Shown: positions 10,001-18,765 of the stretch, piece after piece | Layout: every line of letters begins with the position of its first letter | Numbering within the stretch: the stretch's first letter is position 1 | IMG/VR virus record: IMGVR_UViG_3300010885_044795 | Span: 1-52,692 of that record | Source of the DNA: a virus | Reading direction: 5' to 3' (one strand) | Length of the DNA stretch: 52,692 nt | Position numbers and translations under genes: made by a program | Notes under the pieces: generated by a model | Told to the model about the DNA's origin: nothing | Databases searched by the model: none | What the model saw: only the letters and a program-made list of their open reading frames with translations

Positions 10001-13000
10001 CTACCAACAACATTACCATACATTTTTGGAATATTAATTAAACGGAACACAGCACCGTTTTGTGTGCTGCTTGTAGCATAACCAGGCGCACCACTGAATA
10101 CAACTGATCCATTTCGATCCATCTTTACAGCAGAACCATAATTACTGTTTTCTTGTCCTACATCAGTATAAGAAATTACAGTATTAACAAACTGATTTGT
10201 TTCTACTCTTACAATGCTACCATTTGTAGGAGGTGATGCAAAGGTAACTTGATTAGTGTTTACATTAAACACAGCAAGTGTTTCTACAGCATCTACAGTT
10301 ACACTTGGATGTGTAATAAGATTTGGGGTTGTGATTGTAGTAAGACTACTTAATGCATTGCTTAATTGGAATGTTTGAACACTACCATTTGCAACAAAAA
10401 TTTCAGCAGTGCGGTCATAGATATAAGTTTTACCGCTGTTAGCCAGTGTTGTTACACTATTAACACTGCTGTTAGCAGCACCAATTACAACAGTGCTACC
10501 ATCATAGTTTGTGCTTACGCTTGTGCCAAATCCACTTGCATCTGGATCATCAGTAACAATGCGATTAACTTCTGCATAGTGATCTTCATATACAAGATTA
10601 ATAATATCGCTTGCACTTGGTGCTACATCAAATGTAATAATATCTTGACCAGGTGTTTTGATATAATCAAAATTTGGAATTTTAAGAATGCCGTTTACAT
10701 ATACTTTAATATCAAGTGCACTGCCAGTTGATCCAGAAGGATAACTGAAACTGGTTTGTGAACCATCGCCTTGACGCAAACTGCTATTTGCATTAACATA
10801 GGTATATTTGTAAACATAAACACTGTTTGTTGTTGGCTCACCAACATACAACCATTTACCATCACCACTTGTGCTTATACTATAACCAAAGTTACTGTTA
10901 GGCTGCACATTTGGATAGATGCCAATTTTTGTAGATGCGCCAATGTTAACATTACTGCTTACGCCAAGAACATTATAAGCAGGTCCGATGAACAAATTAC
11001 TTATAACAGTGCCATTTGCAAGACTTGAACTTATAACAGGTTGACCGTTAGCAACACCATATAGACTAGTAGCACCACTTACAATAAAATGGTTATTAGA
11101 ACTTGTTGCTACACTTGTTACACCGCTTTGAACAACGCCAGCATTTGTGCTTACAAATGTAAGTAAACTTCCACTTGGAACTGTTACGTTGGTGCTTAAA
11201 GTTAAAACCTTATAGCCAGTGATGTTGCTTATATTAGCAATATAAGTTCCGTTTGGAATACCGCTGCCAATAACAGGCATAGTGTTTGCCATTATACCTG
11301 CAATGCTTTGTCCTGTATTGCCAATATAGACATTTGCATTTGCACTCGTAACGTTTGCATAAAGTGTAGTATAGATACTGCTATTAGCTTGTAGAATTGT
11401 AGCACTTGTGCCATTTGTAATACTATAAATGCTTGAATTGCCATTTGATGCAGAAAGAACAATATCATTGGTCGCAGCTTTAGTAGTAACACTTGTAATA
11501 ACTGTACCAGCATTTACACCTAAACCACCAACACCCATACCAACTTTGAAGTTAGCTACACTATAACTTGCTTGAGCAGCAATATTTGCAGTGCTATCAA
11601 AACTATAAACAGTTGTAAGCAAGATGCTATTATTAGTTTGGCTGAAGCCAGCACTTATAGCATAAAGGTTATCATAGTGAATTGCTTGAGTTAACTTCAC
11701 TTGTTGGCTGTTCACGTTAGCCGCATAAACAATACCTTTAAATGCACTCGGAGCACTTACGATTGCAAAATTACTGTCATTTATATCAACATTTGCGCCA
11801 AAGGTTGTGACACGACTGTCTGGTGCTAGAATACCAATTTCTTGGAATGAATTATCTTCACGCTTGCCATACACAAAAGCACTGCCAGTGCCATTTTTAT
11901 TGCTACTACCAACTACAGTAAAACCTTGTGTTGAATTAATTCTTACGCTGCTACCAAAATTATCGGTTGGTCCAGTAAATACTGGACTCTTGGTTTGTGT
12001 GTAAATCCAGCTATTGCTGTTTTGAAGTACATTATAACCATTAGGACCGTTATCAATATAAACAATTTCATTGGTATTCCAACCACGAACAGGCACAAAG
12101 TTACTAAAATCATTTGCTGTTGTATAACGTACATCTACTAGTTTGTAAAGTATTGCGTTAAGTGCACCAGTGCCTATAGTTGTGTTATCAGCAATCTTTA
12201 CATTAAATGTTGTATTCGTAACACTTCGCACACGATAAAAACCGCTCATATCAGTAACACTGCCACCAGTTGTTGGCGCAGAAATACGACCATTTTTAAG
12301 CATAATATAATCATATGCAACCAAATTATGTGGCAGATTTGTAGTAAACTGCAGTTCAGTTGGACTTAATTGATTAATATAAGTTACAAATACTTGGCCA
12401 GGTTGACTTAAACGATATACTCCCCATTGGTTAGCACTATCTGCTGCAACCCATACTTTACTGCCTTCACTTAATATTGTGTTAAGTGCGCTTATATTAT
12501 AAATCTTATTGATATCATAAACAGTTGCATCAACATCATTTGGACTTACTGGACCAGCAGTTGGTATAACTTCTTTATTGTTTTGTGTCTTTGCAAAGAT
12601 ATCTGGTGTATATGTGCGTGGCTTATACAGCAAATCGCTTGGTTTAATTGTGTTGGTGTGTGCAATACGTTGATCAGTTTGATTAATAAGTTCAAACAAA
12701 TATTGGTTATTGATTGTGATAGCATTACCAATATTAAATTCTAGTTTGTCGTTCTTATTAGTACCACCGTAACTATCAAGTTTAATTGCCCACTGTTCAA
12801 CTAACTTAATATCACTGTCAATACGTTTTTGTTTGTTGCGAAGATAAGCATTAAGAACAGCTTGTGTTCCTTTTTGACTTACCATACCAAGATAGAACTT
12901 ATATTGACTAGTGTTATCTAAACCTAAATCAGTGAAGTACTGTCGTGGACTAAATCCTGTTTCACTCTTACTCAACAAATCAGCAGCACTGTTAAGATCA

Positions 13001-16000
13001 GTAGTATCAGGATCATGGAAATTAATAAATTGTGCGGCACCACTTGCCATATTTGGAATAAGATTTTTACTTAATAAATCACCGTTAATAAGATACCAGT
13101 TACTGCTTTTAAATTGTGCAGTACCTGGTATAAAATTTTGTGCAGCATAATACTGATTCTTGAATAGAATAATATCGCCTTTATAATAATCAGTATAAGC
13201 AACCCACTGTGGAATTTCACTTACGTTTACAAAGAAACCAGGCGCATAAAGACTGCCATTCCAATCATTTGTTTTTGCGCCATCAAGACGTAATCGGAAT
13301 TGACGACTGCCAACTTGCTCATCATAAAGAATATCATTGAACACAGTATTGTTATCAAGTATAAGTGTATGTTCATACTGAATGATTGCAAGGTCTATAA
13401 GATGCACACCTTTTTGTGCGTTCTTGAGTTCAAGTTGGAACAAATTATCTCTGCGATATACACGATAATCGCTGCCAGTAAGTGTAACATTATCACTGTT
13501 AATAACTTTAGTATAATTGTTTGTGTTTGATAGAGTATCAACAACACCAAAGGTGCTTTCAAATCTGATATTTGTGCCAGCAGGTGTAAGAGAGATAATA
13601 GTATCATCGCCCCATTGCTGTTGATTCCAGAATAAAAATTCTTTAGCTGCTAGAACCCAGTCGCTTTTAGTAGTCTTATCGCCTAAAAATTCTTCAAATA
13701 CAAAACCCTGTGATTGTAGATAACGACCATAACTTACAAGAAAATCTACTACTTGTTGCTTTGTATTAAAAATACTGCCATAAGGATAGCTATAAATGTT
13801 ATCGCTGCTATCTGTATAAATGATAGCACGTTCATTGCCCACACTTATAGTATAATTGTTATTGCTCACACGACTTGGAATAGTCAAGAAGTAAGGGCGT
13901 TCACGATCAAATCCACGAACTTGATAACCATTTACAACTTTCTGCACAATTACTGCGCTATAAACAGCACGAGCAACAGGCGCACTCTTGGTTACTTTAA
14001 CAGTGTAGTTTTCTTGTGGAATAATAACACTGCTGTTAGTGCTTTGTGGACTTACTTGGTCAGCAACAATAGTAAGATAACTCTTGTCAGTAAAAGAACC
14101 CATCTTATAAACAAGATTGAATGTGCTGTTTTCTGCTACATTGATCCAGTTCTCTATAATATCAAGATTGTTATTTGTAAGATAATCACGTAACCATACA
14201 TTGTAACCAGGTATAAAGTCACTATCACCAGTTGCACTGAAATCAAACTGACGATTATTATGCTTTTTATTAATGAACTGATTTAATAATGTATTATAAG
14301 TTAGGTCACGAGTGTTATACTTAAGCGCAGTCCACTCTGCTGGTTTTGCAAGACACCATGCCATCATAACAGCAAAAGGATAATCTACACTTCGACGCCA
14401 TGCAGTTTCAGCAGGACTTTGGTCACCTACTACCCAGTTTTGTGCAGCATAGTTTGCATCATAGTTACGCAATACCGAAAAGTTTGGATTCAATAAATTA
14501 CCATGTTCATCAACAGGAATAATGCTTGTAAGACCTGGTCTTGCATAACGACTATTATAGTAAGCATCATTTGGATTACCATTATAAACATAACCTGCTT
14601 CAAGATCGCTCCACAGAACGCCGTTTTCACTTGTATAAGGTGCTGGTCCATAGCGATTTGTCCACCATGTTGGACGTAAGGTAAAACCTAACATTTCCCA
14701 TGGTTTTGTGTGAGGATGATCGGTATCATAAAAATACTTGTAGATACCACGCCAGTAACCAGGTACTGGCTTACCAAATAATTTGTCTATGCCTGTTGCA
14801 TAGTTAAAAGTAAATGGATCACCTGTAACAGTTGAATTTGTAAAGATATCAACATTATTGGTATGTGCCCAACGTAAGTATGATGGTGCAAGTAATTGTG
14901 TCCACTCATCAATTGTATAGTTAGTAACACGAAAAGCACCTGGCACAACGCTACTTAAATCAACATCGCTGTTTTCACTATATGTTGTAGTGATATTATT
15001 ATAAACACGTTTTTCAAACTCAAGTAGAATATTATCACGATAATCATTAAAACCTTTTGTAAAGCTGCCATCATGACCAATTATGCCAAGCGTTGGCGTA
15101 ACATAGGTATTGTCTGTAAGTATTTCAGGTTTAAACTTCGGATACATACCAAGTTTAGTTGGGGTTGACGGAATGTTACAACCACGAGTGCTGTTATACT
15201 CATATACTTCAATCTTGTCGTTACGAGCAATTGTAACACTATCACTTATAGTAATTGTGCGATTACCAATGGTATAATCAATATTCTTTAAAAGTAGCAC
15301 ACTGTTAAGATAAACTAGCAGTGAACGATAGCCTTTTGTATCATCTGCAAAATCTTGAGTAAGATTATAACGACGATATGTTGTATTTGCAACTGTATAG
15401 CTATTTTTTATATAATTGGTTCCAAAACCAATCATATCAGTATAATAGAATGGCTGGCCAATATTTGCTACTTTACTGAACTCTTGTAGAACCAAATCTA
15501 AACTTTCACGATAGTTTGTTGGATTTGGAAATTCGGTGCTACTTATATAATTAAGCAATTGATTTTTGAAGATGTTATAGCTATCACTAGCATAACGAAT
15601 AAACTGCAGTGGGTCTACATCATGGTCAGCAAATAGCAGTGAAGCTGGTCGCATACTTGCACTATGTTGTAGAAGTTTACCACCAACATAGTTATAGTTC
15701 AAATCTCGGAAGTTATTTGCGCCAGCAGGTTCACCAACAAGGTCTAATAAATTATTTCCAATTTCAATAAGGTGATTACGAACTTGCCCAAGCGTAATAG
15801 TTGTAAATTCTGTATTCTCACTATTGTTAGTAAGATTACGTGGCATAGTATATGTTTCTTTATATGCAGCACTTGTGCCATAAATTTTTATAAAGACACG
15901 ATCATCTACATTCAAATCTTGGTTAAAAACAACCACACTCGTAATACTGCTTGTTTTGAGTGTATAAGTTGTATTTGATTGCAGCTTACCATTAACATAA

Positions 16001-18762
16001 ACAAATATGTTGTTTTCATAATAGCTGTTATTGTAAACAATTTTAAGATCAAAATTATTAAGTTGTACCGCACTTGCAGTATAAACTTTTGTAATATATT
16101 GCTTGCTCTTGTCACTTACACGTGACCAGCCATTAGCAAGAGTATAATTGTTCCAGCCAATAATAAGTGCAGCAAATCCCTGATTGATACTTTCTTTTTG
16201 GTCAACTTGATTTAAACTATACTGAAATGTATCGGTTTGATAATAGTTTTTGAAAACAATATCACCAAGATTGCCAATGCTCTTGTAAACAAGTGGAAAA
16301 CCTAGTTCACTATCACGTTTACCAGTTCCAACAGCATAACCAAAAAGTTCACTACCACTAAAATCACTACTTGCATAAACTGTTTGATCGCTTAAACTAT
16401 AGCCATTTTTATCAATAATATCAAACAGCGGAAATTGTGGGCGACTATTACGTATTTGGGCAATCTTCCATACACCATCTACAAAGTAAAACATGTTACC
16501 TTGGTTAGTAACACCTTCCATTGCAACTACACTATCACCATTCGTAAATGTTTTGATAGGAACAAGATGTATTTGATCATAGCTGTTATCAAATGTAATT
16601 GTAGTGCCTGCAGGAACATCTTGTGTTAATTTATTGCTTAAGTAAACACGATCAAGTGTTGCATCAATGCTTATGATTGTAGTATAGTTTGGAATACCTA
16701 GTCCAGTAACATGCTGACCTACTGCTAAATTTGCAATATCATTAATGTTAAGAATGTTTGAATTATTATTGCTGAAAGCATATGTGGTTTTATTATATGT
16801 TGCGCTTACACGAGTTTTATTATTTTGCACACGGTATAGCGTAGCACGCTTTACGGGATCGCTTTCTTTTGTAAAAATTACAGTCAAACCATTTAATAGC
16901 TGTATACCATCACTGTTATATACACCATTGGTTTTAACCGCATAACTATTAAATCCTTCTACTTGAGAAAAAGCACTTGTAGTGATACTATCAATACAAG
17001 TTACATTATCAACATAATTTGTTCCATAATTGTATAGTTTTAAGTTTGGTAAGAACTCAACAATAGGACGTTTTGCTTGTTGATTACTATCAAAACTATA
17101 ACTTACATTATTATAATTTGCTGCTGCTTGTAATACATCACGGTGGAACCAACGGTTATTGCGACTCCAACTATTGCCATCTATGCTTGCACGATTAATT
17201 GTAATATAATCTTTTTGCTCTGGACTATTTGTGGTGCCATCAAATCCTGTGCCATCAGCATCATAACCACGACTATTACCAAATGAACTACCAAGGTTAG
17301 TATTGATAGTTTCTGGCGTAACAAGGTCACTATACTTGATAAGTTTAATACTGTTACCAACACCCTCAACAATATATTCGTTACCCTGATATTCTTGTGG
17401 AACAACAACACCAGTAAACTTTACTTTAAGACCGCTTGTAAATTGCACACCATTAGGACTTGTATAATTTTTACGACCAAGAATATCATTTACATTTAAT
17501 AAACTATTTGGTTGTGGATCAACAAGCTGAATAGTTCCATAAACAAGTGGATTTGTAGCATCAACATAGTAAAGCACGTTTTGAGCAGCACTTAATGTTG
17601 GAAATTTTTGAACTATATTAAAGATATCTTTATAAGCATATACGTGACCATAAAAATCACCTTGAGTAACAAATACTTTGTTTAACACTGGCCAATCAGC
17701 AACATAAGTTAGACTCATAAGGCGATAATCAGGCTTTGTTGCATCATTGCCAACATTTATACGCCATACGCCACCCCATTGAGTAGAATCAACATCACTC
17801 CAACCAGTAGTGCTTGTAAGCACAATATATTTGCCATCAAATGCACGAACGCCATCTAAACTATGAGACAAAATAAATGAATCATAATTTTGTCCCTGTA
17901 ATTGTTCATATGTAATATAATCAACAACCAAATCAACAGTTTGATTAAGCGTTGTATAGTTAATAAGATAATCCTGTGCAGTGCTTAATGGAACTGTAAA
18001 AGTAATTTTTCCACTCTTTGCACCATTATCGCTTACACCCAATACATCACGTGTGCTTATATTATTTTGAACAGAACTTTCACCACTGGTTCCAATTTCA
18101 GTTTGAATCCAAAAATCAGTATCTTGATTAACATAAAAATTATAACTGCCACCACGAACAAGTGTAAGCGTAGGATTGATAACATTGGTATAACCGTCTA
18201 CGCTATAACCTGTTGCACCTAATGCAGCACTTTGTAGTTCAGTTTCATTGTTAGCAACATAACTGTTACGATGAATATAAAAATCTTTTTGTGTAGGCGT
18301 ATTCTCTGCAGTAACATCAACTGTGAGTGGACCACCTGGCACCCAATAATATTGACGATAGTTCGTTAGTTTATCAAGGTCAATAAAACCATTATAACTG
18401 TAATAACGGTTTGAAAACAATCTATCATGATTATTGTTAAGACCACCATCAGCACTTATTTGATTAAGCAAATCAACATAGTTATAAACATTATTAACTT
18501 TGTAGGTGTTAGTGCCATACTGACGTTTTTTAATTACAACGCCTGGTTCAAGTTGATAGAACTGACTGTAACTATCATTTTCATTTATATAGTAATCACC
18601 TTTTTCAAACACAGGACTTTGATCCTGTTGTCCAATGTAACCATACATCTTTTTAAGACTTGGTTCTTGAATAAGAGGGTCTATAGTGGCATTTAAGAAT
18701 CTGCGATTGCTTAAAGTTCTAAAAGTTTGTGGTAAAAAGTTTTCACTTTTACGTTTTGCCAT
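4069..18762 (-). CDS. Giant 4,897-residue baseplate/fibre virion protein
   Basis: A single uninterrupted frame of 14.7 kb (about 540 kDa), directly after gp6 where T4 has gp7/gp8; I recognise no T4 homologue. Visible modules: an N-terminal ~250-residue region (LPQTFRTLSNRRFLNATIDP); several fibre-type beta domains with a (V/I)YVNG..L.....Y motif near residues 950, 1160, 2680 and 4390; seven FG-GAP-like units (FGSSVRI, FGANVDI, FGYSIST, FGTSVST, YGSAVKM, FGEILAL, YASGVDI) between about 2265 and 3125, suggesting an integrin-like propeller with insertions; at least five copies of a VGM.V.G.GIP.GT..I domain near 680, 2405, 2495, 2570 and 4805; and three W...Y..(G/N)D(I/V)V carbohydrate-binding-like motifs near 1855, 3920 and 3970. 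No signal peptide or enzymatic motif is visible. The composition suggests a host-contacting peripheral baseplate protein (inference). Confidence 0.8.
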   Translation of the reverse strand: MAKRKSENFLPQTFRTLSNRRFLNATIDPLIQEPSLKKMYGYIGQQDQSPVFEKGDYYINENDSYSQFYQLEPGVVIKKRQYGTNTYKVNNVYNYVDLLNQISADGGLNNNHDRLFSNRYYSYNGFIDLDKLTNYRQYYWVPGGPLTVDVTAENTPTQKDFYIHRNSYVANNETELQSAALGATGYSVDGYTNVINPTLTLVRGGSYNFYVNQDTDFWIQTEIGTSGESSVQNNISTRDVLGVSDNGAKSGKITFTVPLSTAQDYLINYTTLNQTVDLVVDYITYEQLQGQNYDSFILSHSLDGVRAFDGKYIVLTSTTGWSDVDSTQWGGVWRINVGNDATKPDYRLMSLTYVADWPVLNKVFVTQGDFYGHVYAYKDIFNIVQKFPTLSAAQNVLYYVDATNPLVYGTIQLVDPQPNSLLNVNDILGRKNYTSPNGVQFTSGLKVKFTGVVVPQEYQGNEYIVEGVGNSIKLIKYSDLVTPETINTNLGSSFGNSRGYDADGTGFDGTTNSPEQKDYITINRASIDGNSWSRNNRWFHRDVLQAAANYNNVSYSFDSNQQAKRPIVEFLPNLKLYNYGTNYVDNVTCIDSITTSAFSQVEGFNSYAVKTNGVYNSDGIQLLNGLTVIFTKESDPVKRATLYRVQNNKTRVSATYNKTTYAFSNNNSNILNINDIANLAVGQHVTGLGIPNYTTIISIDATLDRVYLSNKLTQDVPAGTTITFDNSYDQIHLVPIKTFTNGDSVVAMEGVTNQGNMFYFVDGVWKIAQIRNSRPQFPLFDIIDKNGYSLSDQTVYASSDFSGSELFGYAVGTGKRDSELGFPLVYKSIGNLGDIVFKNYYQTDTFQYSLNQVDQKESINQGFAALIIGWNNYTLANGWSRVSDKSKQYITKVYTASAVQLNNFDLKIVYNNSYYENNIFVYVNGKLQSNTTYTLKTSSITSVVVFNQDLNVDDRVFIKIYGTSAAYKETYTMPRNLTNNSENTEFTTITLGQVRNHLIEIGNNLLDLVGEPAGANNFRDLNYNYVGGKLLQHSASMRPASLLFADHDVDPLQFIRYASDSYNIFKNQLLNYISSTEFPNPTNYRESLDLVLQEFSKVANIGQPFYYTDMIGFGTNYIKNSYTVANTTYRRYNLTQDFADDTKGYRSLLVYLNSVLLLKNIDYTIGNRTITISDSVTIARNDKIEVYEYNSTRGCNIPSTPTKLGMYPKFKPEILTDNTYVTPTLGIIGHDGSFTKGFNDYRDNILLEFEKRVYNNITTTYSENSDVDLSSVVPGAFRVTNYTIDEWTQLLAPSYLRWAHTNNVDIFTNSTVTGDPFTFNYATGIDKLFGKPVPGYWRGIYKYFYDTDHPHTKPWEMLGFTLRPTWWTNRYGPAPYTSENGVLWSDLEAGYVYNGNPNDAYYNSRYARPGLTSIIPVDEHGNLLNPNFSVLRNYDANYAAQNWVVGDQSPAETAWRRSVDYPFAVMMAWCLAKPAEWTALKYNTRDLTYNTLLNQFINKKHNNRQFDFSATGDSDFIPGYNVWLRDYLTNNNLDIIENWINVAENSTFNLVYKMGSFTDKSYLTIVADQVSPQSTNSSVIIPQENYTVKVTKSAPVARAVYSAVIVQKVVNGYQVRGFDRERPYFLTIPSRVSNNNYTISVGNERAIIYTDSSDNIYSYPYGSIFNTKQQVVDFLVSYGRYLQSQGFVFEEFLGDKTTKSDWVLAAKEFLFWNQQQWGDDTIISLTPAGTNIRFESTFGVVDTLSNTNNYTKVINSDNVTLTGSDYRVYRRDNLFQLELKNAQKGVHLIDLAIIQYEHTLILDNNTVFNDILYDEQVGSRQFRLRLDGAKTNDWNGSLYAPGFFVNVSEIPQWVAYTDYYKGDIILFKNQYYAAQNFIPGTAQFKSSNWYLINGDLLSKNLIPNMASGAAQFINFHDPDTTDLNSAADLLSKSETGFSPRQYFTDLGLDNTSQYKFYLGMVSQKGTQAVLNAYLRNKQKRIDSDIKLVEQWAIKLDSYGGTNKNDKLEFNIGNAITINNQYLFELINQTDQRIAHTNTIKPSDLLYKPRTYTPDIFAKTQNNKEVIPTAGPVSPNDVDATVYDINKIYNISALNTILSEGSKVWVAADSANQWGVYRLSQPGQVFVTYINQLSPTELQFTTNLPHNLVAYDYIMLKNGRISAPTTGGSVTDMSGFYRVRSVTNTTFNVKIADNTTIGTGALNAILYKLVDVRYTTANDFSNFVPVRGWNTNEIVYIDNGPNGYNVLQNSNSWIYTQTKSPVFTGPTDNFGSSVRINSTQGFTVVGSSNKNGTGSAFVYGKREDNSFQEIGILAPDSRVTTFGANVDINDSNFAIVSAPSAFKGIVYAANVNSQQVKLTQAIHYDNLYAISAGFSQTNNSILLTTVYSFDSTANIAAQASYSVANFKVGMGVGGLGVNAGTVITSVTTKAATNDIVLSASNGNSSIYSITNGTSATILQANSSIYTTLYANVTSANANVYIGNTGQSIAGIMANTMPVIGSGIPNGTYIANISNITGYKVLTLSTNVTVPSGSLLTFVSTNAGVVQSGVTSVATSSNNHFIVSGATSLYGVANGQPVISSSLANGTVISNLFIGPAYNVLGVSSNVNIGASTKIGIYPNVQPNSNFGYSISTSGDGKWLYVGEPTTNSVYVYKYTYVNANSSLRQGDGSQTSFSYPSGSTGSALDIKVYVNGILKIPNFDYIKTPGQDIITFDVAPSASDIINLVYEDHYAEVNRIVTDDPDASGFGTSVSTNYDGSTVVIGAANSSVNSVTTLANSGKTYIYDRTAEIFVANGSVQTFQLSNALSSLTTITTPNLITHPSVTVDAVETLAVFNVNTNQVTFASPPTNGSIVRVETNQFVNTVISYTDVGQENSNYGSAVKMDRNGSVVFSGAPGYATSSTQNGAVFRLINIPKMYGNVVGSKTGWTVAANSTIRINDYLVTFGQTFRPPYAPIYYRSNVDQVITTINNAKIPYVTAGKTPNGAIYISSSDTTAMPMLKLRNEGSDILGTFGITQWQLVQKLTNPIAQDTARFGEILALSPDANSMVVGSTLSNTKTTVTFDSKTTTFDRYGTRFRDTVYRSGAAHLYEYQTLANENYNNYGSFAYASLVQDQFANSYDRYASGVDISDNFLMVGAPHAHLLGNPVGAMYIYYNHNAAPVWQTIRSGGVDYDSRNIDRVYLYNSTTARLITELPVLDLPYGYLPNSSESYIDYTVNYDPAVYNQVPTTISFSFDRKNAWGSEQVGKLWWDINSIKYYDNTQGNNVNRFNYWGLAFPSSTINIYEWIESDVQPKNYVGSSPSNTPLYTINDVYSSQITIDEKTGQAVTKYYFWVKNSILANANRPSAREIQAALISPRNNNEPFAAVINKNAIGIFNAQNLVSVDTNLAIEYKNTLEPQLIHSEWTMFDDGSDLGVAVEFLNKLNDSLTGQDVSGRIVPDFNLPIGQKYGMSVDLRQSLFKDNYYARMLYIEKINQICIKYPMVLTRSDAINQLNNIDPIPNSTEYTLTVNNLTELGYINTAAYPIGTQVLVLQDSNSYNNGWSLFKLVFNTVSYVRRWEYVRVQTYNVNDYWTYADWYSTKYNSQAPVNHTVTTENDIANLTLNVNDLIYVTNSNSGGWKLVLVNTNDLELVAQQNATIQFTSNLYNLAAASQGFQTSSYQSVGFDTDSSLEFSAIFAVIRDYLLINEYRSEYKEAIALLIDIVASQHQQTDWQMKTSLVDLYHRVRGLDQLPVYLPQPENTVTDFFNEAKPYHTKLKQYVAIYDNGNNIDTAYASITDFDLQPYKNSLTGQYRSPQLGNSLDTDALTYTAVYQPWVNNHKYSIDLVTMVNGGAGYDGSTTAVVTGDGSGAVVKPYILNGSVYTIEVIKPGQNYTYANIEIYGIGVGAKAEAVIGTSLSRNMNAIIKFDRNQYFNNVKDWSANTNYSVNDVVVHQELPYRCIIAHTSGATFDATKFLVLIVKVWYPKTTYNLNDIVVYNNSSYVVTTAFTSGLTFTTTNLSVYSGLWLDNACDRVWAYYSPLSGMAGRDLAQVMTGIYYPGNQVIGPGFNQVPGYDVNYYDYIPYDYSTKDIENVYDIYGVQSEDTIIRSLFTDTGLGLRPQDIDIVGGGFIDTYSSHAPEELVPGQLVDTLDIKVNTLPDRNGGPDIMIFTSNYVGSNTFSYDPAITGVPLPQGGIEKFYVIDRNLGPIAETYHYTVNYQAKTITTLYTPATGTFFYVIMFGSNGVTPVDDLDYYADGVQTDFDIPDFVTTPIQQAYVKINGQLVTNWSLVNKLENGRTLLAVRFNTAPSANDYVQIHLYNVALGTTAYSEWYEQTFIIPSATYPVNYNFTLNRAEFYVEPVSSFPIVRLNGSDLLPPQQSYYFGDGVTTNFSMTNSWVETIANIVDPEIIVVVDNVTQVNGQDYTVYHDPSNTATPVIQFTVAPSSGARIVISDSSQCDFKIYGNQLWISPQVTITNNSKLTVLTQGNHDPNEQYTKLFSGSTTNTSVIDNGLDTTGFDSVGFDNELSSYIGAVYYTLPRAVTNINQIYITHKAPFTTGGFPLLPYRDFKLVTPTTIVLDTALNISATSVIAVRIFGDPVRQSTLEYRIFKDMRENTRLYAVKSKKPILTQNLNANASYIYVDNVNYLQSPGNTANDAGIVIINGERISYGILDRVNNRLGNLRRGTAGTGTPNVIVKGTTVYDSSSTLEIPNSRETYVQTPIATYISSGLFTTYANSYTSNNIVNRTLPLVPIMNNSANAVVQVSVVKNSTTLAANSDYVISENSVIINSNVNLGTFALANITSSNGNIYISNTYTTVSNAMIGQAIIGGNLYPSTTITNVSNSAPYIVIAISSNQTVNANANLQILDKITINQGISNKMLVSANSYIRQGTLIQNFGTSLQDSTNPYAEFIRSQ

Positions 18763-18765
18763 TTA

